Assembly (NCBI RefSeq): GCF_028681615.1
Contig: NZ_JAQUHV010000016.1
Coordinates: 1 to 44,902 of the forward strand
Direction: 5' to 3'
Origin: Sulfuricurvum sp.
GTDB taxonomy: Bacteria > Campylobacterota > Campylobacteria > Campylobacterales > Sulfurimonadaceae
Length of the DNA stretch: 44,902 nt
How positions within the stretch are numbered: the first letter of the stretch is position 1; each line of letters begins with the position of its first letter. A model generated the notes under the pieces. That model made no database searches and was not told the DNA's origin. It saw only the letters and a program-made list of their open reading frames with translations. Shown piece after piece: positions 36,122 to 44,108 of the stretch. The position numbers and the translations under genes are program-made.

Positions 36122-37125
36122 AAATATCGTATTATCTTCCTTCCAATATCGAAGATAATCAGACCTTTGAAGCGCTGGGATGGCCCTCTAAAAAAATCTT
36201 TGCCAAAACCGGAATACGCCAACGGCATGTCAGTGCTCCGGATGAGACAGCTTTGGATTTGGCGGTCAAAGGATGTGAAAAGCTATTCGCCGACCATGCC
36301 ATCGACCGAACCACTATTGACTATATTCTCTACTGCACCCAAAGCCCCGATTTCGTCATCCCGGGCAATGCCGGAATTTTACAACACCGCTTGGGTTTGC
36401 AAAATGCTATCGGTGCTGTCGATATCAATCAAGGATGTACCGGATATGTCTATGCCCTCTCACTCGCAAAAGGGCTTTTGGCTACCCAACAGGCACACAC
36501 AATCTTGATCGTTACAACCGACACCTATACCAAATACATTCATCCGCTGGATCGCGCCAACCGCTCTATTTTCGGGGACGGCGCAAGTGCAACTCTCTTG
36601 GAACAAACCGATGTGGAGAACATCGGGCAGTTTATATTTGGTACCGACGGCAGCGGTGCACACAACATATGCGTCAAAACCAGCGGTTTGAAATACCCAA
36701 AAAGTCCCCAAACCTCCATCGAGCACCAAGACGATTCAGGCAATGTCCGCAGCGAAGACAACCTTTATATGAACGGATCGGAAGTCTTTTCCTTTACTCT
36801 CGAACATGTCCCCTCAGCTGTAACAGCCATACTGGCGAAACATAACCTGAGTATGGATGAGATTGAGCACTTCGTTTTCCATCAGGCAAACGGTTTTATG
36901 CTGACCCATTTGAGAGATAAAATCGGTATCCCCGAAGAAAAATTTTTAATCTGTATGGAAGATACCGGGAATACCGTCTCATCCACTATTCCCATCGTCC
37001 TTTCAGAGCTTATGCGAACCAAAACCGTTAAGGAAAATGATAGAGTGATGCTTGTATCATTTGGGGTCGGATATTCGTGGGCCGCCACCATTTTGACATA
37101 TAAAACTGCCGAGGATCAAAAATGA
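36118..37125 (+). CDS. 3-oxoacyl-ACP synthase III-like enzyme, cassette copy 1
   Basis: A 335-residue FabH-type ketosynthase that condenses an acyl-CoA starter with malonyl-ACP. The catalytic triad is complete: Cys107 in DINQGCTGYVYAL, His255 in FHQANGFML and Asn285 in TGNTVSSTIP. It overlaps pglC and the ACP gene by four bases each. It is not in a housekeeping fab cluster; the position inside the glycan locus, with its own ACP, points to a dedicated acyl group for sugar modification. A paralogue occurs at 38377. Starter and product are unknown; acetoacetyl-ACP is the simplest guess. Confidence 0.88.
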   Translation: MKISYYLPSNIEDNQTFEALGWPSKKIFAKTGIRQRHVSAPDETALDLAVKGCEKLFADHAIDRTTIDYILYCTQSPDFVIPGNAGILQHRLGLQNAIGAVDINQGCTGYVYALSLAKGLLATQQAHTILIVTTDTYTKYIHPLDRANRSIFGDGASATLLEQTDVENIGQFIFGTDGSGAHNICVKTSGLKYPKSPQTSIEHQDDSGNVRSEDNLYMNGSEVFSFTLEHVPSAVTAILAKHNLSMDEIEHFVFHQANGFMLTHLRDKIGIPEEKFLICMEDTGNTVSSTIPIVLSELMRTKTVKENDRVMLVSFGVGYSWAATILTYKTAEDQK

Positions 37126-37343
37126 CTAAACAAGATTTAATAACCGAGATTGAAGATATTCTCCAAGCAGATGAGGGGAGTTTAAATGAAACGACGGCAC
37201 TTGCCGGTCTTGAAGATTGGGACTCGTTGGCTTTTATCAGTATCATCGCTTTATTTGACAAAAAGCTCAGTAAAAAAGTACCGCTTGATGAACTCAAACA
37301 ATGCCAAAGTGTTGGAGATATCATAGCTCTATCCGGCATCTAA
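37122..37343 (+). CDS. dedicated acyl carrier protein
   Basis: A 73-residue carrier. Ser35 in LEDWDSLAFISII is the phosphopantetheine attachment site. It differs from housekeeping AcpP, which has a DSLDxVE motif, and resembles carriers of specialised pathways. It lies between a ketosynthase and the Rieske gene with coupling on the upstream side (ATGA) and two bases to the next gene. It presumably tethers the acyl intermediate shared by the cassette enzymes. Confidence 0.88.
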   Translation: MTKQDLITEIEDILQADEGSLNETTALAGLEDWDSLAFISIIALFDKKLSKKVPLDELKQCQSVGDIIALSGI

Positions 37344-37345
37344 GT

Positions 37346-38380
37346 ATGACATCCAGAGCGGATTATCATACACAATCAACGCATGATAAAGAGTGCGAAG
37401 CGCTCTTTGAACGCTTTTACCACTTTGGAGCGCACCGCTCTGAATTAAACGAACCAAACGATTTTCGACGTATTCAGGCTGGCGGACATGACATTGTTCT
37501 CTACAATGACAACGGAAACATCATTGCTTTTGAAAATAGCTGTCCGCACAGAGGCTGTTTGCTTATAACGGAAGAACATGGCTCCAAAGAGCTCGTATGC
37601 CCTTATCACGGTTGGCGTTTCGGAGAAGGCAAATGTATCGTTCCCAATCGAAAACTTTTTAATGAAGATGAGATCAACTCCGCTGCTCTGCGTACCTATG
37701 CGATCGAGCTGTGCGGAAATTTCATCTTTTTTTCACCGGCTCCTTCCGCGACACTGAGAGAACAGCTCGGTTCTTTTTGGGAACTGCTAGAAACCCTCTC
37801 CCACGATATTTCCCGTCTTATCGACGATAACGACGAGCCTTTTTCAGCCAATTGGAAAATTTCGCTCGAAAATGCCCTCGAAAACTATCACGTCTCTTCC
37901 GTTCATCCGACTTCGCTTGGGACACTGGAACCGACGGACGGAACAGTGACATTTGATCAAACCAATTCGCTATGGGAATCCCCGCTTGGAAATACAAAAG
38001 TGCATACCAAACTGTCAAAACTCCACACCCTTTTTGACAACAAATACCGCAACGAGTGCTATTTCAGCCTTTATCTTTTCCCTTTTTCCATGATTTCTTC
38101 AACGTTCGGGTACTCCTACGCTTTTCAGAATTTTTACCCAAAAACACCTACGGAAACGGCATTTTCCAGCCGTACCTATGCAACACAAACTGAGTACACT
38201 TCGTTCTTCGACAATGTGGCTCAGCTGAATCGCCAAATTTTTGCCGAAGACGCCCGGATTTGTCAACTGGTCCAGATGGGAACCGCTTTAAGCGCTCCGT
38301 ACATCTATAACCGCCAAGAAAAACGGATCCTTGCCTTTCACCGCCATTATGAAGCTCTCGTTAAAGAAGAACCCTTATGA
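37346..38380 (+). CDS. Rieske non-haem iron oxygenase, alpha-subunit type
   Basis: A 344-residue oxygenase. The Rieske [2Fe-2S] ligands are Cys66-x-His68 (SCPHRGC) and Cys85-x2-His88 (CPYHGW). The mononuclear iron ligands look intact: His182 and His187 in LENYHVSSVHP and probably Asp302 in FAEDARICQ, with Glu179 where naphthalene dioxygenase has its bridging Asp, as in choline-monooxygenase relatives. Start ATG 37346 follows the ACP stop by two bases. No reductase or ferredoxin is in the cassette, so electrons must come from elsewhere. It probably hydroxylates the ACP-bound acyl chain or the finished sugar; the substrate is unknown. O2 dependence fits the cbb3-equipped host. Confidence 0.87.
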   Translation: MTSRADYHTQSTHDKECEALFERFYHFGAHRSELNEPNDFRRIQAGGHDIVLYNDNGNIIAFENSCPHRGCLLITEEHGSKELVCPYHGWRFGEGKCIVPNRKLFNEDEINSAALRTYAIELCGNFIFFSPAPSATLREQLGSFWELLETLSHDISRLIDDNDEPFSANWKISLENALENYHVSSVHPTSLGTLEPTDGTVTFDQTNSLWESPLGNTKVHTKLSKLHTLFDNKYRNECYFSLYLFPFSMISSTFGYSYAFQNFYPKTPTETAFSSRTYATQTEYTSFFDNVAQLNRQIFAEDARICQLVQMGTALSAPYIYNRQEKRILAFHRHYEALVKEEPL

Positions 38381-39411
38381 AAATCACCTATACCCACGCT
38401 GCAATCAGCCGCATTGTGACCGTTATTCCTAACCAAAAAATAAACAATCATGATTTGCCGTTTGATGATAAAACGAAAAAGAAAATAATTAAAATGACAG
38501 GGGTTGAAACACGCCACGTTCTCGATGAAAAAACTTCTCTCTTGCCCTTGTATATTCAAGCAGCACAGGAAATTTTCAAGACCATTGATCCACAAAGCAT
38601 CGATGCTGTTATTGTAGTAAGTCAAACTCCCGAATATCGGCTTCCGACAACAGCAAACGTGCTGCACGGGTTGTTAGATCTCAAAAAAGATGCTTTGGCT
38701 TTTGATATCAATCAAGGATGTTCTGGATACATTTACGGTCTTTCTCAAGCGTTTGCCTTGCTCGAAACTGCCTCTGATATCAAACGGATCCTTTTGTTTG
38801 ACGGAGATGCGATTTCAAAAATCTCTGAACCGGAAAACAAATCAACCGCTTTTCTTTTCGGCGATGCTGCCAGCGTAACGCTATGTGAAAGAACGAATGA
38901 TTCTAAAAGCTATTTCGTACTTAAATCTGACGGACATGGATATACCAATCTTATCGTCCCTGATGGCGGAATCGCCTCACCCTTGTGTGCAAACTCGTAT
39001 GAAAAACAGAGTGATGAAACCGGCAATACTACCTCTGCATCAACCCTCTATATGAATGGAACCGAAATTTTCAATTTTACCGTCGAAGAAGTCCCCTCTC
39101 TCTTAGAAGAAGTTTATACACTGTCGAATCAAACTCCGGAAATGATCGATGTATTTTGCCTTCATCAGGCAAATCGCTTTATGCTTGATTTTTTAGCGGA
39201 TAAAATGGGAATTGCACATAAAACTCCGATCAATATTGATCGTTACGGCAACAGCTCTAGTGTCTCTATCCCCCTATTAATCTGCGATATGCCTGAAGTA
39301 TGTACTCGTTCACATGCTCTTTTAGCAGGCTTCGGCGTAGGATATTCCATGAGTGCCGCACTTCTTGATCTTTCAAACACACAAACTATGTTGAAAGGAT
39401 TTGAGGCATGA
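38377..39411 (+). CDS. 3-oxoacyl-ACP synthase III-like enzyme, cassette copy 2
   Basis: A 344-residue paralogue of the 36118 ketosynthase. The triad is complete: Cys115 in DINQGCSGYIYGL, His263 in LHQANRFML and Asn292 in YGNSSSVSIP. The two share DINQGC[ST]GY, LYMNG[ST]E[VI]F and HQAN.FML. It is coupled by ATGA on both sides (Rieske and SDR). Two active-looking KAS III enzymes suggest two condensation steps or a condensation plus an acyl transfer, since some KAS III relatives move acyl groups without decarboxylation. Confidence 0.87.
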   Translation: MKITYTHAAISRIVTVIPNQKINNHDLPFDDKTKKKIIKMTGVETRHVLDEKTSLLPLYIQAAQEIFKTIDPQSIDAVIVVSQTPEYRLPTTANVLHGLLDLKKDALAFDINQGCSGYIYGLSQAFALLETASDIKRILLFDGDAISKISEPENKSTAFLFGDAASVTLCERTNDSKSYFVLKSDGHGYTNLIVPDGGIASPLCANSYEKQSDETGNTTSASTLYMNGTEIFNFTVEEVPSLLEEVYTLSNQTPEMIDVFCLHQANRFMLDFLADKMGIAHKTPINIDRYGNSSSVSIPLLICDMPEVCTRSHALLAGFGVGYSMSAALLDLSNTQTMLKGFEA

Positions 39412-40166
39412 TTCAATTCAGTTCTGACGATATTTTTGTGGTTACCGGTGCCTCAAGCGGTCTTGGAAAAGCCATTGCCCTTAAAATTATCGCGCTTGGG
39501 GGCTCCGTCATCGCCGTTGCCCGAAATAGTGACAAACTCATTCAAGCACAAACCGAAGCCCTCCATCCGGAACATTTATGGATTGAACCGTTTGATTTGG
39601 CAGCCCAACTGGAAGAGATCCCCGATTTTATCAAACACTGTGCAAAAAAATACGGGAAATTAACCGGCCTTGTCCACTCTGCCGGAATCGGCGGTGTCAC
39701 TCCCCTCAAAGCACTCGATCTTTCCGACGCCAAATCGATGTTCGATATCAACTATTTCAGCGCCCTCATGCTGTCAAAAGGGTTCTGTGACAAACGGGTA
39801 TGTACCGCAAACGCGTCGATTATACTCCTCTCCTCTATCGCCTCCGTTCAGGGTAACAGCGGTTTAGGCAATTATTCTGCGACCAAAGGGGCAATCAACT
39901 CTCTGGTTCAATCGCTCGCCGTCGAAACCGCCAGACAAAACATCCGAGTCAATGCCATTTCACCCGGTTTTATCGTGACCGAAATCGTCCACCATGCGCC
40001 GGAAGTTTATAATGATGCGTTCTTTGCAAAAATCAAAGAAGAGTACCCTCTTGGAGAAGGTCATCCCGAGGATGTAGCATCGGCATGTGTCTTTTTACTG
40101 AGTGACAGTGCCCGATGGATAACAGGACAAAATATCATTATCGACGGAGGAAGAACATTATTATGA
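39408..40166 (+). CDS. short-chain dehydrogenase/reductase, FabG-like
   Basis: A 252-residue classical SDR. The NAD(P) loop is TGASSGLG (13-20), the active site is Ser142/143 with Tyr156 and Lys160 (NYSATKGA), and it ends ITGQNIIIDGG as in FabG. Most likely it reduces the 3-oxo group left by the ketosynthases to 3-hydroxyacyl-ACP; action on a sugar is the alternative. It overlaps the neighbouring genes by four bases on each side. Confidence 0.86.
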   Translation: MIQFSSDDIFVVTGASSGLGKAIALKIIALGGSVIAVARNSDKLIQAQTEALHPEHLWIEPFDLAAQLEEIPDFIKHCAKKYGKLTGLVHSAGIGGVTPLKALDLSDAKSMFDINYFSALMLSKGFCDKRVCTANASIILLSSIASVQGNSGLGNYSATKGAINSLVQSLAVETARQNIRVNAISPGFIVTEIVHHAPEVYNDAFFAKIKEEYPLGEGHPEDVASACVFLLSDSARWITGQNIIIDGGRTLL

Positions 40167-40795
40167 AAAAACGGCTTGCCCTCATCGGAGGTGGCGGATT
40201 CGCGAAAGAGATTATTGAAATCGCTCTTTTAAACGGTTTTGAAATTGCCGGTATCTTTGCCGAGCAAAACAACCTCTCGGCATATCCGTATTTGGGGTAT
40301 CTGGATGAATTGCTCTCAAAACGCGAGATGTATGACTATGTTCACATTGCGTTTGGTGGAATCAATCACGCCGGAATTGCCAACCGAATCAAAATAATCG
40401 ATTTTTTAGAAGAGCATGATATCCCCTCCGCTACCCTTGTGTCACCCTATGCGCGTATCAGTGTGGATGTTGAGATAGGCGAGGGGAGTTATGTCGCACA
40501 CAATGCCCTCATTTCATGTGAAGCCAAAATAGGTGCACATGTCATTATCAATACCGCGAGCCTGATCGGTCACGATGCGTACATCGGCAAAAACACTACC
40601 GTATCTCCGCAAGTTTTTATCGGCGGGGAGTGTATCATCGGAGAAAACTCTCTGATCGGCGTCGGGACTTTGATTAAACAAGGGTTGAGCGTTGGAGAAA
40701 ATTGCATTGTCGGAATGGGAACAATCGTTCAACGTTCGCTTCAAAGCAACATGATGATAGTGCACAATCATCCAAAACCGGTCGCACTACATTAA
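40163..40795 (+). CDS. PglD/NeuD-family hexapeptide acyltransferase
   Basis: A 210-residue left-handed beta-helix acyltransferase. N-terminal ALIGGGGFAKEIIEIA forms the small nucleotide-sugar-binding Rossmann part; from about 98 on, hexapeptide repeats (VDVEIGEGSYVAHNA..., YIGKNTTVSPQVFIGGE) build the beta-helix. His137 in TASLIGHDAYIG is the catalytic base position of PglD. The start is ATG 40163, overlapping the SDR stop. It is the only PglD candidate in the window, so it acylates the UDP-4-amino sugar either with acetyl-CoA or, as the cassette suggests, with the ACP-bound acyl group. Confidence 0.85.
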   Translation: MKKRLALIGGGGFAKEIIEIALLNGFEIAGIFAEQNNLSAYPYLGYLDELLSKREMYDYVHIAFGGINHAGIANRIKIIDFLEEHDIPSATLVSPYARISVDVEIGEGSYVAHNALISCEAKIGAHVIINTASLIGHDAYIGKNTTVSPQVFIGGECIIGENSLIGVGTLIKQGLSVGENCIVGMGTIVQRSLQSNMMIVHNHPKPVALH

Positions 40796-40802
40796 CGTTA
40801 TG

Positions 40803-40822
40803 GGTTCTAAAAGAACCTTTTT
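40803..40822 (+). terminator. intrinsic terminator after the acyl cassette
   Basis: GGTTCT-AAA-AGAACC (40803-40817) followed at once by five T (40818-40822), eight bases after the acyltransferase stop. A compact but textbook stem plus T-run. Confidence 0.7.
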
Positions 40823-40848
40823 GATACACTAAACGCTTTAATTATGAT
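40821..40848 (+). promoter_or_regulatory. promoter of pglB-pglE-pglF
   Basis: TTGATA (40821-40826), a 16-base spacer and TATGAT (40843-40848) make a good vegetative promoter; transcription would begin near 40855, 30 bases before the pglB start. It begins inside the T-run of the preceding terminator, so the oligosaccharyltransferase operon can be expressed independently. Confidence 0.55.
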
Positions 40849-40884
40849 CCCTAATACAAAACACACCAAAAAGGCAAGAAAGCC

Positions 40885-42996
40885 ATGAATTTTCTAAAGC
40901 TTCCCAATGAACACTCCGGAGTCAAACTAACCCTTTTCTTCATTATTGTCGCGTATCTCTTTTCTCTCTCCATGCGCTATATTTGGGTGGCTGATTTTCA
41001 GTCTGTTCCACAATTTCATTGGCATAACGAATTGATGATAAACACAAATGACGGATACTTTTTTGCCGAAGGGGCACGTGATATCTTACAAGGCTACCAT
41101 GAGCCAAACGACCTCTCACCGGTCAACGAGCCCCTCGCCCTTCTAACCGCATGGCTCTCCAAGATAGTCCCAGTAAGCTTTGAAACACTAATTCTCTATA
41201 TGCCTTCGTTTCTCGGTTCTTTAATTGTCATACCGATTATTTTGATCGGACGGACATTAGGACAAACGTCAATAGGCTTTATTGCAGCACTGATCGCAAG
41301 CATAACCAACAGCTATTACAACAGAACAATGACGGGGTATTACGATACCGATATGCTTACTATCGTATTACCGCTGTTTGCCGTGTACTTTATCATTTTT
41401 GCTATTATTCATCAACGTAACCGTTTTTTAATTCCTATCACCCTTGCCTTTGCGTTAAATCAATGGTGGTATCCGCAGAGTTATTCACTCAACAGTGCGA
41501 TTTTGGTTATGACTTTTATCTATGCCATCATCTTTGAACGAAAAAATCACTATTTCTATAAGATTGCACTCTTTATCATCATTGGTGTTTTATCCCTTCC
41601 AATTTGGGTCAAACTTGCAATTGCGATAGGAGTTTTTTCCTTTTTCCATTTTCGACCGGCACTCGATCAAAAATGGTTTTGGGTGTTATTCGGGGCAATT
41701 ATTGTCATCTATTTTGCGACAGGGGGGATTGACCCAATCTGGGCACAGCTAAAAGGGTATCTATTCCGTGAAACTGTCTCAAATGAAGCCGGTGGGCTTC
41801 ATTTTTACAACGTAGCCCAAACCGTCCGTGAAGCAGGAAATATCCCTTTTACAGTTTTTGCGGAACGGATCAGCGGACATACGGTCACGTTTCTTATTGC
41901 CTGTATCGGTTATGCTCTTGCCGTCTTTGCCTATCGTCCGCTCTTAATCACCCTTCCCCTTGTAGGGCTTGGATTTATCGCTATGTCGGCAGGACTACGT
42001 TTTACGATTTATGCCGTTGCACCGATAGCAATCGGATTCGCTTATTTTATCGTCCTCATTAGCCGCCCGATCGAAAAAGGATGGCTGAAATATATTGTCT
42101 TGTCCGTTTTTACCGCTGTTGCTCTCTATCCTAACTATTTACATATTAAAGAGTATAAGACTCCAACCGTGTTCACTGCCGGAGAGGTCTCTATTCTCGA
42201 ACAGCTCGGAAAAATTGCAGGACACGAAGACTATGTTGTCTCTTGGTGGGATTACGGCTATCCTATACGCTTTTACAGCGATGTCAAAACGCTCATAGAC
42301 GGTGGAAAACACAGTGGGGATGTCAATTATCCCGTAAGCTATATTCTAACCCAGCCTCAGCAAAATGCAGCCGCAATGGCACGATTAAGTGTTGAATATA
42401 CGGAACGCAGATTTGAAACCAATAACCCAGACGATATTACAAAAATGATGTTCAAAGCATATAAAGCCGATTCGGTTGACGATCTAATGGTCACTATTCA
42501 GCTCAATCCCGCTTCATTGCCGAAACCGACACGAAATATTTATTTCTATCTGCCACTGCGGATGATGGACATTTTTCCGACGGTAACACTCTTTAGTAAT
42601 CTGGATCTTAAAAATCCGAATGATCATCCTCAACAGCCTTTCTTCTATATGACTCAAGAGGCTAAAGATACTGGAAAAACCATTGATCTTGGAAGTGGGA
42701 TTTCCATCCTAAAAGAAAAAAACAGCCTAAAAATCGATAATCAGGAAGTACCGATCAAAGGCTTTTACCAAGTCGGTTACGACAAAGCTCAAAAACTTTC
42801 TGTCAATGAACAGCACTTTGCATCAGACGGTCTCAACGTTATCTTCATGGCAAGCTATGGACGGTTTTTAATCGTGGACGATTTTTATTTTAACTCTTCC
42901 TATATCCAAATGTTTGTTTTTGATCATTATGACCCAAAATTGTTTACGCCCGTCATTCTTGACCCGATGAGCAAAGTTTATAAATTGAAAGTATGA
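40885..42996 (+). CDS. pglB: bacterial oligosaccharyltransferase (STT3 family)
   Basis: Transfers the lipid-linked glycan en bloc to Asn in periplasmic proteins. It has 703 residues; C. jejuni PglB has 713. About 13 membrane helices are followed by a periplasmic domain. Catalytic residues fall at the same numbers as in C. lari PglB: Asp56 (NTNDGYFF), Asp154 and Asp156 (TGYYDTDM). The WWDYG sequon-binding motif is at 454-458. Arg329 in AERISG matches the Arg that gives C. jejuni PglB its preference for Asp/Glu at position -2, so the extended sequon D/E-x-N-x-S/T is predicted. It is coupled to pglE by ATGA. Confidence 0.96.
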   Translation: MNFLKLPNEHSGVKLTLFFIIVAYLFSLSMRYIWVADFQSVPQFHWHNELMINTNDGYFFAEGARDILQGYHEPNDLSPVNEPLALLTAWLSKIVPVSFETLILYMPSFLGSLIVIPIILIGRTLGQTSIGFIAALIASITNSYYNRTMTGYYDTDMLTIVLPLFAVYFIIFAIIHQRNRFLIPITLAFALNQWWYPQSYSLNSAILVMTFIYAIIFERKNHYFYKIALFIIIGVLSLPIWVKLAIAIGVFSFFHFRPALDQKWFWVLFGAIIVIYFATGGIDPIWAQLKGYLFRETVSNEAGGLHFYNVAQTVREAGNIPFTVFAERISGHTVTFLIACIGYALAVFAYRPLLITLPLVGLGFIAMSAGLRFTIYAVAPIAIGFAYFIVLISRPIEKGWLKYIVLSVFTAVALYPNYLHIKEYKTPTVFTAGEVSILEQLGKIAGHEDYVVSWWDYGYPIRFYSDVKTLIDGGKHSGDVNYPVSYILTQPQQNAAAMARLSVEYTERRFETNNPDDITKMMFKAYKADSVDDLMVTIQLNPASLPKPTRNIYFYLPLRMMDIFPTVTLFSNLDLKNPNDHPQQPFFYMTQEAKDTGKTIDLGSGISILKEKNSLKIDNQEVPIKGFYQVGYDKAQKLSVNEQHFASDGLNVIFMASYGRFLIVDDFYFNSSYIQMFVFDHYDPKLFTPVILDPMSKVYKLKV

Positions 42997-44108
42997 GCAT
43001 GCATACCCAACGCCTATTTCTTTCCCCTCCGCATATGAGCGGAAGAGAACAAACCTATATTGCCGAAGCGTTTGAGAGCAACTATATCGCACCGCTGGGG
43101 CCGATGGTTGAACGATTTGAGCAAAGTATCCGCGATCTCACCTCTACCCCGCATGCTCTCGCACTTAGCAGTGCTACAGCGGCACTGCATTTAGCTTTGC
43201 GCGTTCTGGGAATAGGTGCGGGAGATATCGTTTTAACCTCATCCTTTACATTTATCGGCGGGGTTGCACCGATTCTCTACCAAAATGCAACTCCGGTTTT
43301 TATCGACAGCAACACCGTGAGTTGGAACCTCGATCCCTCTCTTCTTGAAAAGGCCATCATCGAATCACCCGTAAAACCTAAAGCGCTCATCCTTGCCCAT
43401 CTCTACGGACAATGTGCCGATCTGGAAACAATCATTGCACTGTGCACCCATTATGACATTCCCATCATCGAAGATGCTGCCGAAAGCCTTGGAGCCACCT
43501 ACAATAATCAGCAAACCGGAACCTTTGGAACCTTCGGGGTCTACAGTTTTAACGGAAACAAAATACTCACGACCTCCGGGGGAGGAATGCTGATCTCTAA
43601 AAATAAAGCGCTCATCGACAAAGCCCGTTTTTATTCGACCCAAGCACGTGACGATGCACCCCATTATGAGCATACCGACTACGGGTACAATTATCGCATG
43701 AGTAATATTCTAGCCGCTATCGGAGTAGCGCAGATGGAAGTTTTGCAAGAGCGGATAGCAGCCAGACGACAGATTTTCGAGTGGTACCGCGAAGTGTTGA
43801 ACGATATCGAAGAGATAACCTTTATGCCGGAACTCTCACAGGCAAAAGGCAACCGGTGGCTGACCACACTCACGTTCGAGCACTCCGATCCGACCCGCAT
43901 CCGTCTTGCCCTCGAAGAAGAGAACATTGAAAGCCGTCCTCTTTGGAAACCGATGCACATGCAACCGCTTTTCAAAGAGGCTCTTTGTTTCCAAAACGGA
44001 ACATCCCAAAGCCTTTTTGAAAAAGGGCTGTGTCTCCCCAGCGGAACCCAGATGAATCGAAACGACGTCGATCGTGTCTGTAGTATTCTTAAAAAGGTCC
44101 TACGATGA
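42993..44108 (+). CDS. pglE: UDP-4-keto-sugar aminotransferase
   Basis: PLP aminotransferase of the DegT/DnrJ/EryC1 family, 371 residues. In the bacillosamine pathway it aminates the 4-keto sugar made by PglF. Lys190 in YSFNGNKILTTSGGGML is the PLP lysine; EDAAESLGA (160-168) contacts the cofactor and ALSSATAALHLAL binds phosphate. It overlaps pglB and pglF by ATGA. Its product, UDP-4-amino-4,6-dideoxy-GlcNAc, is the substrate for the acyltransferase at 40163. Confidence 0.93.
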   Translation: MSMHTQRLFLSPPHMSGREQTYIAEAFESNYIAPLGPMVERFEQSIRDLTSTPHALALSSATAALHLALRVLGIGAGDIVLTSSFTFIGGVAPILYQNATPVFIDSNTVSWNLDPSLLEKAIIESPVKPKALILAHLYGQCADLETIIALCTHYDIPIIEDAAESLGATYNNQQTGTFGTFGVYSFNGNKILTTSGGGMLISKNKALIDKARFYSTQARDDAPHYEHTDYGYNYRMSNILAAIGVAQMEVLQERIAARRQIFEWYREVLNDIEEITFMPELSQAKGNRWLTTLTFEHSDPTRIRLALEEENIESRPLWKPMHMQPLFKEALCFQNGTSQSLFEKGLCLPSGTQMNRNDVDRVCSILKKVLR

